Assembly (NCBI RefSeq): GCF_016097405.1
Contig: NZ_JAEHGD010000001.1
Coordinates: 257,003-321,002, forward strand
DNA: 64,000 bases
Source of the DNA: a methane-oxidizing endosymbiont of Gigantopelta aegis
GTDB taxonomy: Bacteria; Pseudomonadota; Gammaproteobacteria; Methylococcales; Methylomonadaceae
Direction of reading: 5' to 3'
The notes under the pieces are model-generated. The model was not told the DNA's origin, ran no database searches, and worked only from the letters and a program-made list of their open reading frames with translations. Within the stretch, counting starts at the first letter, position 1. The number at the start of each line of letters is the position of its first letter. The translations under genes and the position numbers were made by a program. Positions 19,411-29,536 of this stretch are shown here, piece by piece.

Positions 19411-19938
19411 ATGCCTATAAAATCCCTTATTCGTACCGTCCCGCATTACCCGAAACAAGGTATTATGTTTCGGGATTTTACAACCTTGTTAAAAGACCCG
19501 GTTGGGCTAAGAATGACGATTGATGAACTGGTCAAACGCTATGCTGACCAGAAAATTGATAAGGTCGCCGGGATCGAGTCGCGCGGCTTTATTGTCGGTA
19601 CGCCATTAGCCTATTTATTAGGCGTCGGCTTTGTCCCGATTCGGAAGAAAGGAAAGTTGCCCGCCGAAACTATCGCCCATGAATATGATCTGGAATATGG
19701 CTCAGATTGTATTGAAATACACACCGATGCTATTCAGGAAGGTGATCGCGTTCTGGTTGTCGATGATTTGCTGGCGACAGGAGGGACCGCAGAAGCGGCC
19801 GTGACGTTAATCAGCAAGATGGGTGGTGAAATTGTCGAATGCGCTTTTGTGATTGATTTACCCGATATTGGTGGACGTCAACGTTTGGAGCAACAGGGCT
19901 ATCAGGTATTTGCACTGACTGAATTTGAAGGAGACTAA
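19411..19938 (+). CDS. apt: Adenine phosphoribosyltransferase
   Basis: APRT converts adenine and PRPP to AMP. The 175-residue protein has the PRPP-binding loop [16 protein letters not shown], the typical N-terminal [10 protein letters not shown], and [17 protein letters not shown]. It sits between mtnP and mtnA, so it can recycle the adenine that MTA phosphorylase releases. The end of the gene contains the ribosome binding site for mtnA (GAAGGAGA). Confidence 0.95.
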   Translation: MPIKSLIRTVPHYPKQGIMFRDFTTLLKDPVGLRMTIDELVKRYADQKIDKVAGIESRGFIVGTPLAYLLGVGFVPIRKKGKLPAETIAHEYDLEYGSDCIEIHTDAIQEGDRVLVVDDLLATGGTAEAAVTLISKMGGEIVECAFVIDLPDIGGRQRLEQQGYQVFALTEFEGD

Positions 19939-19945
19939 CGACGCA

Positions 19946-21007
19946 ATGAATGCTCCATTACAGAAGGTTGAAACATTGCGCTGGCGAAATGATTATCTGG
20001 AAATGGTCGATCAGCGTATCTTGCCGGCCGAATTTAAAATGATCCGTTTTGATTCAGCCGCAGAGGTTGCCGCAGGTATCCGCGATATGGTTGTTCGGGG
20101 CGCACCGGCTATTGGCGTTGCTGCAGCTTATGGTATTGCGCTTGAGGCAAGGCGTTTGCAAGCAGAAAATGAACAAACATTTAAGTATGGGGTGGAGTCT
20201 GCATTTAAGCAGTTGGCCGAAAGCCGCCCTACTGCGGTAAACCTGTTTTGGGCGTTAGACAGAATGAAAACAGTTTGGCGATCACTGCAACAAGAGAGTA
20301 CTCAAACTATCGCACAACGGTTGTTGGAGGAGGCTGAAGCTATTTTCAGTGAAGATATTCAAATCAATCGTGCTATCGGCGCGCATGGTGCCGAGTTGTT
20401 AAAAAATGGTGACAGGATTCTAACCCATTGCAATGCCGGTGCATTAGCGACAGCAGGGCATGGTACAGCTTTAGGAGTTATTCGGTCGGCGGTTGAAGCC
20501 GGAAAAAAAATATCCGTTATCGCCGATGAAACCCGACCCTTTTTGCAAGGCGCACGACTGACAGCCTGGGAAATGGTGCAGGAAAATATTCCGGTGACCC
20601 TGATCACCGACAATATGGCCGGTTTTATGATGAAAAGCGGGGAGGTCGACGCCGTGATCGTCGGGGCGGATCGCGTTGCCGCTAATGGCGATGTCGCCAA
20701 CAAGATCGGCACCTATATGCTCGCTGTGCTGGCAAAACAACATGCTATTCCATTTTATGTCGCCTGCCCGCTCTCTACTCTTGATTTTTCGATTGCAACA
20801 GGGGATGCTATTCTAATTGAAGAGCGTAGTGGACATGAAGTCACAGGCTTTCGAGATTGTCAGTGGGCAGCGGCAGGCGTAAATGTCCGCAACCCGGCTT
20901 TTGATGTGACACCTGCCGAATTGATTACAGCGTTAATCACCGAAAAAGGCGTACTTCATTCACCAAATACGGAACGGCTTCAACACAAACTTATTTGCAA
21001 AGCATAA
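19946..21007 (+). CDS. mtnA: Methylthioribose-1-phosphate isomerase
   Basis: MtnA turns the aldose methylthioribose-1-phosphate into the ketose, the next step of methionine salvage. The 353-residue protein (ATG 19946, placed just after GAAGGAGA) shows [15 protein letters not shown], the catalytic Cys in [18 protein letters not shown], and Asp in [17 protein letters not shown]. An upstream in-frame start overlaps apt and is less likely. mtnB, mtnC and mtnD are not in the window, so the rest of the pathway must be elsewhere or different. Confidence 0.95.
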   Translation: MNAPLQKVETLRWRNDYLEMVDQRILPAEFKMIRFDSAAEVAAGIRDMVVRGAPAIGVAAAYGIALEARRLQAENEQTFKYGVESAFKQLAESRPTAVNLFWALDRMKTVWRSLQQESTQTIAQRLLEEAEAIFSEDIQINRAIGAHGAELLKNGDRILTHCNAGALATAGHGTALGVIRSAVEAGKKISVIADETRPFLQGARLTAWEMVQENIPVTLITDNMAGFMMKSGEVDAVIVGADRVAANGDVANKIGTYMLAVLAKQHAIPFYVACPLSTLDFSIATGDAILIEERSGHEVTGFRDCQWAAAGVNVRNPAFDVTPAELITALITEKGVLHSPNTERLQHKLICKA

Positions 21008-21018
21008 AGGTAAAAACG

Positions 21019-21891
21019 ATGAAAGGTATCATATTGGCGGGTGGCGCTGGCTCAAGGCTGCATCCATTGACTTTGGCAATCAGCAAACAACTGATGCCTG
21101 TTTATGATAAACCGATGATATATTATCCGCTGTCAACGCTGATGTTGGCAGGTATCCGGGATATTTTACTCATATCGACACCACAAGATTTGCCGCATTT
21201 TAAGCACGTATTAGGCGATGGTTCGCAATGGGGTATTAATTTATCCTATGCAGAACAACCTCGCCCCGAAGGTTTAGCACAGGCATTTATTATCGGTAAG
21301 GACTTTGTTGGCCAGGACGCATGTGCACTGATTCTGGGCGATAATATTTTCTACGGCAAAGGTATGGTCGAACAAATGCGTTCAGCGACAGAGAATGAAG
21401 AAGGCGCGACCGTATTTGCCTATCATGTTAACGACCCCGAGCGTTATGGTGTGGTTGAGTTTGATGCCGATGGTATGGCTAAATCCATCGAAGAAAAACC
21501 GGCCCAACCTAAATCACATTATGCAGTAACGGGTATTTATTTTTACGATAACCAGGTCATTGATATTGCGGCCGATTTAAAGCCCTCGCCGCGCGGTGAG
21601 CTTGAAATAACTGATGTTAACCGTATTTATCTGGAACGCGGTGAATTACGCGTAGAAACCTTAGGTCGTGGTACGGCATGGTTGGACACGGGAACGCATG
21701 AATCATTACTGGAAGCGGCCAATTTTGTCGAAATTCTTGAAAAACGCCAAGGCCTTAAAATTTCTTGTCCCGAAGAAATAGCCTGGAATCTGGGATATAT
21801 TGATGACACGCAATTGCACTCCCTAGCGGTAGCATTAAATAAAAATGCTTACGGACAATATTTGTTAAATCTTTTAAATGAGGCGAAATAA
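21019..21891 (+). CDS. rmlA: Glucose-1-phosphate thymidylyltransferase
   Basis: RmlA makes dTDP-glucose, the first step to dTDP-L-rhamnose. It has 290 residues from the ATG at 21019, with the signature [22 protein letters not shown] at the N-terminus, [10 protein letters not shown] (metal-binding Asp), [17 protein letters not shown] and [15 protein letters not shown]. It lies 11 bases after mtnA, so it may be cotranscribed with methionine salvage. The next gene starts directly at its stop. Confidence 0.96.
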   Translation: MKGIILAGGAGSRLHPLTLAISKQLMPVYDKPMIYYPLSTLMLAGIRDILLISTPQDLPHFKHVLGDGSQWGINLSYAEQPRPEGLAQAFIIGKDFVGQDACALILGDNIFYGKGMVEQMRSATENEEGATVFAYHVNDPERYGVVEFDADGMAKSIEEKPAQPKSHYAVTGIYFYDNQVIDIAADLKPSPRGELEITDVNRIYLERGELRVETLGRGTAWLDTGTHESLLEAANFVEILEKRQGLKISCPEEIAWNLGYIDDTQLHSLAVALNKNAYGQYLLNLLNEAK

Positions 21892-22452
21892 ATGGAGATT
21901 ATCAAAACCGCGATTCCCGATGTCCTCTTGATCAAACCAGATGTATTTGGCGATCACCGTGGCTTTTTCCTTGAAACCTGGAATAAAGCGCGTTATATCG
22001 CGGCCGGTTTTCCTGATGTCGAGTTCGTTCAGGACAATCATTCTCGTTCCCGCAAAGATGTTTTACGCGGCTTGCATTATCAGCACCAGCATCCGCAAGG
22101 CAAGCTGGTTCAGGTTGTAACTGGTGCCGTATTTGATGTGGCTGTTGATATTCGGCGGGGTTCACCAACATTTGGGCAATGGGTGGGTTATGAGCTGACA
22201 GAAGATAACCATTTTCAATTCTGGGTTCCGCCAGGTTTTGCTCACGGCTTTTGTGTGTTATCCGAAACGGCCGATTTTACCTACAAATGCACGGATTTTT
22301 ATCATCCTGAAGATGAAGTGGGGGTGTTATGGAATGATCCTGAAATCAATATTGAATGGCCTACGGCGCATGCAACCTTATCAGAGAAAGACCAAAATAA
22401 TGCTGTTTTAAATGCAATCCCTGAACACAAGCTCCCATACTACGAGATATGA
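21892..22452 (+). CDS. rmlC: dTDP-4-dehydrorhamnose 3,5-epimerase
   Basis: A cupin-fold epimerase of 186 residues. The catalytic His is in DVLRGLHYQ, preceded by FVQDNHSRS; VWVPPGFAHGFCVLS follows, here read as FWVPPGFAHGF; and a Tyr is in DFTYKCTDFYHPEDE. It converts the 4-keto-6-deoxyglucose nucleotide to the rhamno form. It starts immediately after the rmlA stop and overlaps rmlD by 4 bases. Confidence 0.96.
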   Translation: MEIIKTAIPDVLLIKPDVFGDHRGFFLETWNKARYIAAGFPDVEFVQDNHSRSRKDVLRGLHYQHQHPQGKLVQVVTGAVFDVAVDIRRGSPTFGQWVGYELTEDNHFQFWVPPGFAHGFCVLSETADFTYKCTDFYHPEDEVGVLWNDPEINIEWPTAHATLSEKDQNNAVLNAIPEHKLPYYEI

Positions 22453-23321
22453 AAATTATCGTAACAGGTTGCCAGGGCCAGGTAGGTCAAGAGCTTATAC
22501 AGCAGGCTCAGGCATTGCACTGGGATGTCATCGGTGTCAATCATCAATCGCTAGATATTACAGACCTTGAGGCTGTTAATAGTACGATTAAACAGGTCAA
22601 CCCTGATGCTGTAGTCAATGCCGCCGCTTATACCGCTGTCGATAAAGCCGAAACCGAAAAGGCGTTGGCATTTGCCGTTAATCGTGATGGTCCTAAAAAC
22701 TTAGCTAAAGTCTGTTCGCAAATGGATATCCCTTTGCTACACTATTCCACCGATTACGTTTTTGATGGTCGGAAAACAACAGCCTATGCCGAAACCGATA
22801 CAACTGCGCCGTTGGGTGTTTATGGTGAAAGTAAATTGGCGGGTGAACATGCCATTGTTGATAGCTGCAAAAAGTACCTGATTTTTAGAACCAGCTGGGT
22901 ATTTTCCGTTCATGGCAGTAATTTTGTAAAAACCATGTTGAAACTAGGCGCTGAACGTGAAGAGTTAGGTATTGTTGCCGATCAGTTTGGCAAACCGACT
23001 TCAGCTTCAGAAATTGCTCGAATTTCATTGCATATCCTTCAACAGCCCATAAAAAATTGGGGTATTTATCACTTAGCGCAACCCGACCCTATTAGCTGGC
23101 ATGGTTTTGCTCAGGCATTGTTTAAGCAGGCAAGTGATGAAGGCATGGTGTTTAAGCTTAAAGATATACGTGCTATCACAACTGCAGACTATCCAACGCC
23201 CGCCAAACGACCGGTAAATTCGGTGTTAGATTGTCAGGTATTAGAACAAACATTCAAACTTAATATCAGACCGTGGCGCGAATCGTTGGCGCAGGTCATC
23301 AAGGAGCTCGTGAAACAATGA
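22449..23321 (+). CDS. rmlD: dTDP-4-dehydrorhamnose reductase
   Basis: A 290-residue short-chain dehydrogenase that makes dTDP-L-rhamnose. The Rossmann loop is VTGCQGQVGQEL. DYVFDG precedes the catalytic YGESKLAGE (Tyr-x3-Lys), and FRTSWVFS is the family motif. Translation is coupled to rmlC by an ATGA overlap and to rmlB by a second 4-base overlap. Confidence 0.95.
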   Translation: MKIIVTGCQGQVGQELIQQAQALHWDVIGVNHQSLDITDLEAVNSTIKQVNPDAVVNAAAYTAVDKAETEKALAFAVNRDGPKNLAKVCSQMDIPLLHYSTDYVFDGRKTTAYAETDTTAPLGVYGESKLAGEHAIVDSCKKYLIFRTSWVFSVHGSNFVKTMLKLGAEREELGIVADQFGKPTSASEIARISLHILQQPIKNWGIYHLAQPDPISWHGFAQALFKQASDEGMVFKLKDIRAITTADYPTPAKRPVNSVLDCQVLEQTFKLNIRPWRESLAQVIKELVKQ

Positions 23322-24346
23322 CAGAATACCAACCTAAAGTCATGCTCGTCACCGGTGGTGCAGGATTTATCGGCTGCAATTTTGTGCGTTATATGCTGGA
23401 ACACGGCAGCACGGTCAAAATAGTCAATTTAGATGCCTTAACCTACGCCGGCTCATTAGATAACCTGCAGAATTTGCCGGACGAGTCGCGTCATATTTTT
23501 GTGCAGGGCGACATTTGCGACCGTGAATTAGTCGATAACGTGTTACGCGACCACCAAGTCGATACCATTGTGCACTTTGCCGCCGAAAGCCATGTTGACA
23601 ATTCTATCAGTGGCCCGGGGGTTTTTGTACATACCAATGTCATGGGTACATTTACCTTGCTTGAAGCTGCACGCAATTATTGGCAGCAAGCGCAGGGCTG
23701 GGATCAGAACCAATGCCACTTCCATCATATTTCTACCGATGAAGTGTATGGAACATTAGATAAAAATGACCCGGCTTTTACCGAAACTACGCCTTATGCG
23801 CCAAATTCGCCGTATTCAGCCTCAAAAGCGGGTTCGGATCATTTAGTACGGGCTTATTTCCATACCTATGGGTTGCCGGTGACAACTACGAATTGCTCTA
23901 ATAACTATGGGCCTTATCAGCATACCGAAAAGTTGATTCCAACCATTATCAAAAATGCTTTGAATCAAACGCCTATTCCGGTTTATGGTGATGGCTCCAA
24001 TATCCGCGACTGGCTCTATGTTGAAGATCATTGTTCCGGTATTGATACCGTCATTCGAAAAGGCGAGCGCGGTGGTGTCTTCAACATCGGTGGCCATAAC
24101 GAATGGGCTAATATTGATATCGTAAAACATATCTGCCATCTGCTGGATGAATTTAGGCCGCAAGGTGCACCGCATGATAGACTGATCAGCTTTGTCACTG
24201 ACCGTGCCGGTCACGATTGGCGTTATGCTATCGATGCCGAAAAAATGAACACTGCGTTTCAATGGCTGCCGGCTGAAACCTTTGAAACAGGGATACGGAA
24301 AACGGTTGCATGGTATTTAGACCGGTTGCCGATTGATAACGCGTAG
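23318..24346 (+). CDS. rmlB: dTDP-glucose 4,6-dehydratase
   Basis: A 342-residue extended SDR. VTGGAGFIGCNFVRYML binds NAD, HISTDEVYGTL carries the catalytic Thr-Asp-Glu, and YSASKAGSDHLVRA the Tyr and Lys. It supplies the keto sugar for RmlC. The ATG at 23318 overlaps the rmlD stop by 4 bases. The gene order rmlA-C-D-B is a compact operon with no space for extra control between genes. Confidence 0.96.
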   Translation: MTEYQPKVMLVTGGAGFIGCNFVRYMLEHGSTVKIVNLDALTYAGSLDNLQNLPDESRHIFVQGDICDRELVDNVLRDHQVDTIVHFAAESHVDNSISGPGVFVHTNVMGTFTLLEAARNYWQQAQGWDQNQCHFHHISTDEVYGTLDKNDPAFTETTPYAPNSPYSASKAGSDHLVRAYFHTYGLPVTTTNCSNNYGPYQHTEKLIPTIIKNALNQTPIPVYGDGSNIRDWLYVEDHCSGIDTVIRKGERGGVFNIGGHNEWANIDIVKHICHLLDEFRPQGAPHDRLISFVTDRAGHDWRYAIDAEKMNTAFQWLPAETFETGIRKTVAWYLDRLPIDNA

Positions 24347-24369
24347 ATGCAGAAAAGAACGCTTCATAG

Positions 24370-24930
24370 ATGAAAAGACTTTTTGATGTGTTGCTTGCCG
24401 CTGCGGTAGCGGTGCTGTTATTGCCAGTGATTGTTTTAGTGGCGCTGGCGGTTAAACTGACATCAGAAGGGCCAGTGCTTTATTGGTCTGATCGTGTCGG
24501 TAAAGATAATAAGATTTTTAAGATGCCCAAATTTCGCAGCATGAAGACAGGTGCGCCGGCAGTCGCTACACATTTGCTACAAAATCCAGATCAGCTGTTA
24601 ACGCCAATAGGCCGATTTCTACGACAGTCTAGCCTGGATGAATTACCGCAATTATGGAGCATTCTGAAAGGCGATATGAGTTTCGTTGGTCCTCGGCCGG
24701 CCTTATTTAATCAGGATGATTTAATTCAGCTCAGAACTGAAAAAGGTGTGCACAAGCTGGTGCCTGGATTAACCGGCTGGGCGCAGGTGAATGGACGCGA
24801 TGAATTACCTATTCCTCAGAAAGTCGACTTGGATGTGGAATATCTTGATCGACAGTCTTTTGTATTCGATTTAAAAATTCTGTGCTTAACCTTTCTTAAA
24901 GTCATTAAGCAGGATGATGTCTCTCATTAA
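24370..24930 (+). CDS. Initiating phosphoglycosyl transferase (monotopic, PglC/WcaJ-core type)
   Basis: A 186-residue bacterial sugar transferase. It has one N-terminal re-entrant or membrane helix (LLAAAVAVLLLPVIVLVALAV), the conserved KFRSMKT block, the catalytic Asp-Glu pair in SSLDELPQLW, and GPRPALFNQDDL followed by PGLTGWAQVNGRDE. This family moves a sugar phosphate from a UDP-sugar to undecaprenyl phosphate, starting a glycan repeat unit. Together with the rml genes and the dehydratase that follows it suggests a polysaccharide or glycoprotein locus. No glycosyltransferase, flippase or polymerase gene is adjacent. Confidence 0.9.
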   Translation: MKRLFDVLLAAAVAVLLLPVIVLVALAVKLTSEGPVLYWSDRVGKDNKIFKMPKFRSMKTGAPAVATHLLQNPDQLLTPIGRFLRQSSLDELPQLWSILKGDMSFVGPRPALFNQDDLIQLRTEKGVHKLVPGLTGWAQVNGRDELPIPQKVDLDVEYLDRQSFVFDLKILCLTFLKVIKQDDVSH

Positions 24931-25012
24931 CCCAGTCTTTTCAATAAAAGTTATCGTGGTTGGGCTGAGGTAATCCTACTTTTAATTTTGTTCAATGGTA
25001 TTTTAAAAACTT

Positions 25013-26845
25013 GTGAAAATTCGTTTTCGTTCCCGTACGACTGTATTTATTCATGATTTTCTGATGGTGCCTGTCGCTTGGTTGGGTGCATATTGGATAC
25101 GTTTTAACTTACAGGAAATTCCTGTCAATTATTGGGATTCTGCACTCACTTATTTGCCTTGGGTGATGGGGTTTCAAACCGTTGTATTTTGGCTATTTGG
25201 ATTGTATCGTGGAATTTGGCGGTTTTCATCGATTCCAGATTTGATTCGGATTATCAAAGCGGTTTGTGTTGGCGCATTTGTCATTGCCTGTGGCTTATTT
25301 TTATATAATCGACTAGAAGGCGTACCGCGTAGTGTGATTGTTTTGTATGTCATGTTGTTGCTACTGCTGTTAGCGGCACCACGATTTCTTTATCGATTAT
25401 GGAAAGAAAAAGCGCATTTTCAGACTCAGGGTAAGCGGGCATTGATTGTAGGTGCCGGTTCTGCGGCCGAATTGCTGGTGCGTGATTTATGTACCAGTCC
25501 TGATGCTGAATATCAGCCAGTTTTGTTGGTTGATGATAATAAAAATCGCTTACATCGTGAAATTAGAGGCGTCCGTGTCGGTGGCACGATCGATGATATT
25601 CCAGAGTTGATTCGACAATGGGATATCGAAGCCATTTTAATCGCGACACCCAGTGCCGATGAGCGGCAAATGCGACGTATTGTGTCCTATTGTGAAGCCA
25701 GTCAGCTTCCATTTAAAACATTGCCATCGGTTAACGAGTTATTAAGCCAGAAAATCACCCAAGAAAGTTTAAGAGATGTATCGATTGAGGATATTTTAGG
25801 GCGTGATCCAGTCAAACTGGATTGGAAGCATATTTCAGCCAGTTTATGTGACAAGGTAATTTTGGTTACCGGAGGGGGTGGGTCGATTGGTTCTGAATTA
25901 TGTCGGCAATTAGCCCGGATGAAACCTAAGCGTTTAGTCGTCTTTGATCAATCGGAATACAATCTTTATTGTCTGGAGAAGAACCTAAAAGATGCGTTTC
26001 CCGAACTGGTGTTTGATATTGTTTTGGGCGACGTTGCCGATAATATAGCGATTGATGCGGCGTTTGCGAGCTATCACCCAGCTATTGTGTTTCATGCGGC
26101 CGCTTATAAACATGTGCCGATGTTAGAGCATCAGGTCAGGGAAGCCGTGCATAATAATTTGATCGGCACCCGGCATGTGGCCCATTGTGCGATTAAATAC
26201 GGTGTGCAACGATTTGTATTGATTTCGACGGATAAGGCTGTCAATCCAACCAATGTGATGGGGGCGACCAAGCGAGCAGCGGAAATTCTTTGCCAGAATC
26301 TGGACAAAGAAGATTCAACTCGCTTTATTACGGTTCGTTTTGGTAATGTTCTGGATTCGGCCGGTAGCGTTGTCCCGTTATTTCGGGAGCAAATTAAGGC
26401 GGGTGGGCCAGTCACGGTGACCCATCCGGACATTACGCGTTATTTTATGACGATTCCGGAGGCTTGCCAGTTGATTATGCAGGCTGAAGCTGTCGGCAAT
26501 GGCGGTGAAATTTTTGTGCTGGATATGGGGCAGCCTGTCAAAATAGCCTATCTGGCGGAACAAATGATTCTGTTGAGTGGTAAGAAACCTGGGCAAGATA
26601 TTGAAATCAAATATGTTGGTTTGAGACCCGGTGAAAAATTATATGAAGAGTTGTTTCATGAGCAGGAAGCCATGATCAAAACGGAATTTTCAAAGTTGTA
26701 TTTAGCCAAAGCCAGATCTTATGACTCGAATTGGCTGGAACAGGTGGATCAATTGGATGTGTTTTGTCAAAAACGGGATGAGCAAAAGATTCGTGAGCTG
26801 CTAAAGCAATTAGTACCCGAGTTTAACCCAGCTCTGCCGCTGTAG
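25013..26845 (+). CDS. Membrane-bound UDP-N-acetylglucosamine 4,6-dehydratase-like protein (PglF/WbpM/CapD)
   Basis: A 610-residue protein with a GTG start. Four N-terminal membrane segments (to about residue 120) precede a CoA-binding-like Rossmann domain (ALIVGAGSAAELLVRDL, ~140-260) and the catalytic SDR domain. The latter has VTGGGGSIGSELC, HAAAYKHVPMLE, STDKAVNPTNVMGATKR (Met in place of the usual SDR Tyr, normal for this subfamily) and FGNVLDSAGSVVPLF. It would form the 4-keto-6-deoxy precursor of QuiNAc or bacillosamine-type sugars. This fits the PglC-like transferase upstream. Confidence 0.9.
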   Translation: MKIRFRSRTTVFIHDFLMVPVAWLGAYWIRFNLQEIPVNYWDSALTYLPWVMGFQTVVFWLFGLYRGIWRFSSIPDLIRIIKAVCVGAFVIACGLFLYNRLEGVPRSVIVLYVMLLLLLLAAPRFLYRLWKEKAHFQTQGKRALIVGAGSAAELLVRDLCTSPDAEYQPVLLVDDNKNRLHREIRGVRVGGTIDDIPELIRQWDIEAILIATPSADERQMRRIVSYCEASQLPFKTLPSVNELLSQKITQESLRDVSIEDILGRDPVKLDWKHISASLCDKVILVTGGGGSIGSELCRQLARMKPKRLVVFDQSEYNLYCLEKNLKDAFPELVFDIVLGDVADNIAIDAAFASYHPAIVFHAAAYKHVPMLEHQVREAVHNNLIGTRHVAHCAIKYGVQRFVLISTDKAVNPTNVMGATKRAAEILCQNLDKEDSTRFITVRFGNVLDSAGSVVPLFREQIKAGGPVTVTHPDITRYFMTIPEACQLIMQAEAVGNGGEIFVLDMGQPVKIAYLAEQMILLSGKKPGQDIEIKYVGLRPGEKLYEELFHEQEAMIKTEFSKLYLAKARSYDSNWLEQVDQLDVFCQKRDEQKIRELLKQLVPEFNPALPL

Positions 26846-26887
26846 TGCCGTTGCTCTTTGTTGCCGCTCATAATGATATTTGGCTTA

Positions 26888-26896
26888 TGATATAAT
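26888..26896 (+). promoter_or_regulatory. Extended -10 promoter for prfC
   Basis: TGATATAAT (extended -10, TGN plus TATAAT) at 26888-26896 lies 62 bases before the prfC ATG. No good -35 is seen, as is common for extended -10 promoters. Confidence 0.45.
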
Positions 26897-26957
26897 TTTG
26901 TGCCTATTACATTTCATTCCCACCTAATATACTGTTTTCAAATAAAAAATCACTTGA

Positions 26958-28553
26958 ATGAATTCACAATCTAATCCGTTACTGACTCACGAAATTAACA
27001 GACGCAGAACGTTTGCCATTATTTCGCACCCTGACGCTGGGAAGACAACCATCACCGAAAAACTGCTATTGTTTGGTGGCGCTATTCAGTTAGCCGGCTC
27101 CGTAAAGGGACGAAAAGCGGCTAGACATGCCACCTCTGATTGGATGGAAATGGAGAAAGAGCGGGGGATTTCGGTGACAACCTCGGTCATGCAGTTCGAG
27201 CATAATGACTGTGTTCTGAATTTATTGGATACGCCAGGGCATGAAGACTTTTCTGAAGACACCTACCGAACGCTGACTGCGGTCGATTCAGCTTTAATGG
27301 TGATCGATGTCGCTAAAGGCGTTGAGGACAGAACCATTAAATTGATGGAAGTTTGTCGCCTTAGAACCACGCCAATTCTAACCTTTATCAATAAACTCGA
27401 CCGGGAAGGACGCGACCCGATTGATCTGTTGGATGAAGTAGAAAGTGTACTGAATATCGCATGCGCCCCGATGACCTGGCCTATAGGTATGGGGAAACGA
27501 TTCAAAGGTGTCTATCATCTGTATAAAGATGAAATCTTACTGTTCAGCCCTCATCATGGCGGTAAAATCATGGATGCCGAGGTTATAAAAGGTCTGAATA
27601 ACCCCAAATTAGATGAGATACTCGGCTATCAGGCTGATGAATTGCGGGAGGAAATTGAACTGGTGCGTGGCGCCAGTCATGAATTTAATCATGATGATTA
27701 TCTGGAAGGGCGTTTAACTCCGGTATTTTTTGGCTCGGCGATTAATAATTTTGGCATTATTGAATTACTTGATGCTTTTGCTGAGTACGCGCCTCCACCT
27801 AAATCTCGCCAAGCCGAGCAGCGCGAAGTATTACCTGATGAAGCAAAATTTACCGGTTTTATATTTAAGATTCAGGCTAATATGGATCCTGCTCACCGAG
27901 ACCGAGTCGCATTCATGCGGATCTGTTCCGGCGTTTTTGATAAAGGCATGAAGTTATCTCATGTGCGCATAGGTAAAAAAATCCAGGTTGGTAACGCCAT
28001 TACCTTTCAGGCAGATAGTCGAAAAAATGTCGATACTGCTTATCCAGGCGATATTATTGGTCTGCACAATCATGGCACGATACAGGTGGGCGATACCTTT
28101 ACAGAAGGTGAAACACTGAAGTTCGGTGGCATTCCGTATTTTGCGCCTGAACTGTTCCGACGTGTGGTACTGAAAGACCCATTGCGCTCAAAGGCCTTGC
28201 AAAAAGGCTTGATTCAATTGACCGAAGAAGGTGCAACGCAATTATTCAGACCACTTAAAAACAATGATCTGATTCTGGGTGCGGTGGGTGTTTTGCAATT
28301 TGATGTGACGGCACACCGTTTGAAAACGGAGTATAACGTCGAATGTATTTATGACACGGTTAGTATCAATACAGTACGCTGGGTGACTTCTGATGATGCC
28401 GCCAAACTGGAAGAGTTCAAGAAAAAAGCGTTTGATAATCTGGCAATAGATGGCAGCGGGTTTCTGGTTTATTTGGCCAGCAGTCGGGTTAATTTACAAT
28501 TAACCGAAGAACGCTGGCCAGAAATTACCTTTAGTGCTACGCGAGAATTGTAA
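26958..28553 (+). CDS. prfC: Peptide chain release factor 3
   Basis: RF3 is the GTPase that removes RF1/RF2 from ribosomes after termination. The 531-residue protein has [14 protein letters not shown] (P loop), [14 protein letters not shown] (switch I), [16 protein letters not shown] (switch II) and [11 protein letters not shown] (base recognition). The length is that of E. coli RF3 (529). It is flanked by short intergenic regions and looks monocistronic. Confidence 0.96.
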   Translation: MNSQSNPLLTHEINRRRTFAIISHPDAGKTTITEKLLLFGGAIQLAGSVKGRKAARHATSDWMEMEKERGISVTTSVMQFEHNDCVLNLLDTPGHEDFSEDTYRTLTAVDSALMVIDVAKGVEDRTIKLMEVCRLRTTPILTFINKLDREGRDPIDLLDEVESVLNIACAPMTWPIGMGKRFKGVYHLYKDEILLFSPHHGGKIMDAEVIKGLNNPKLDEILGYQADELREEIELVRGASHEFNHDDYLEGRLTPVFFGSAINNFGIIELLDAFAEYAPPPKSRQAEQREVLPDEAKFTGFIFKIQANMDPAHRDRVAFMRICSGVFDKGMKLSHVRIGKKIQVGNAITFQADSRKNVDTAYPGDIIGLHNHGTIQVGDTFTEGETLKFGGIPYFAPELFRRVVLKDPLRSKALQKGLIQLTEEGATQLFRPLKNNDLILGAVGVLQFDVTAHRLKTEYNVECIYDTVSINTVRWVTSDDAAKLEEFKKKAFDNLAIDGSGFLVYLASSRVNLQLTEERWPEITFSATREL

Positions 28554-28605
28554 GTTTAGCTCCCTTGTCATTGTCACACTATAAAACTGTTTATATATTT
28601 TTTTA

Positions 28606-29403
28606 TCAATTGTTGATGGCAAAGCTGGACTCGCTGTCGGTGAGGTTTTTATAAATTTCTGAAAGGGTAGGCGTTTCAATTCCGGCTTGTTCGGCATAAG
28701 CTAATGCTCTCTCCAGCCGGGATTGCGCTCGGCGGCCTAGGCACTTGCGATTTGGACAATCGGCAATGCCTTCGGCCATGCCATCAATCAGTTTTTGTTC
28801 ATCTAATGTTGTTTCACTCAACCAAGCCAGAATTTGTACGGCCTCTTTGGCCACGGCAATAGCTAACGGGCGGTGTTTTTCCCATAATTCTCCAACGCTG
28901 CAGTTTTCGATAAGGCCGCAAATATTGACAGTTAAAATATAGAGCGCCTTACGCAGTAATTCATAAAGCAATTCATCATTGTTATGTAATTTTTTTGTCG
29001 GAATGCTTATTGCATTCAATGCTTCAATTAAAATATCGGCCTTTGGACCAAAAACAGGGGTGTACAGTATATTGGTCAACGCTATATTTGGTTTTTTTTC
29101 AAACCAGACGACGGCAACAGTGGGATCAGGAATATTGAATTGTCGCCAGTCTCGTGGCAATAATTCGTTCTGAATCAGAGCAATCTTATCGTGCCAGACT
29201 GTGGGGAGTTTTTCCAGTACGTGGTGTAATTCTTGTTCTTGCACGGCAATTAACACCAAGGCAGGGTCGGCTACTTCCTGGCTTAATGTCTCGACATTAG
29301 TTTGACGGGTCACAGGAATGACCGGGTAGCCGCAGCGCAGAAAACCACGCGCAAATTCACCGCCTAATTCACCAATGCCAATAATGATTATAGGTTTTTT
29401 CAT
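28606..29403 (-). CDS. NAD(P)-binding protein of unknown function
   Basis: A 265-residue protein beginning MKKPIIIIGIGELGGEFARGF, a Rossmann dinucleotide loop (GxGxxG). LVLIAVQEQELHHVL follows, then an all-helical C-terminal half (ALYILTVNICGLIENCSVGELW, where a substrate pocket would be). This layout resembles the 6-phosphogluconate/ketopantoate dehydrogenase superfamily, but no substrate can be named. It lies 133 bases downstream of another reverse-strand gene; the spacer 29404-29536 shows no clear signal. Confidence 0.75.
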   Translation of the reverse strand: MKKPIIIIGIGELGGEFARGFLRCGYPVIPVTRQTNVETLSQEVADPALVLIAVQEQELHHVLEKLPTVWHDKIALIQNELLPRDWRQFNIPDPTVAVVWFEKKPNIALTNILYTPVFGPKADILIEALNAISIPTKKLHNNDELLYELLRKALYILTVNICGLIENCSVGELWEKHRPLAIAVAKEAVQILAWLSETTLDEQKLIDGMAEGIADCPNRKCLGRRAQSRLERALAYAEQAGIETPTLSEIYKNLTDSESSFAINN

Positions 29404-29536
29404 ATCATCCCCACTTTTAATTCATAGGTTTGCCGATTCAAGGCACACAATATTTTGCAAGAATACTGCGTTTATGCAATGGCCTCAAGCCACTTGTGCC
29501 ACAGATATTCCGAAATCAGTACATGAAAAGTATGCG

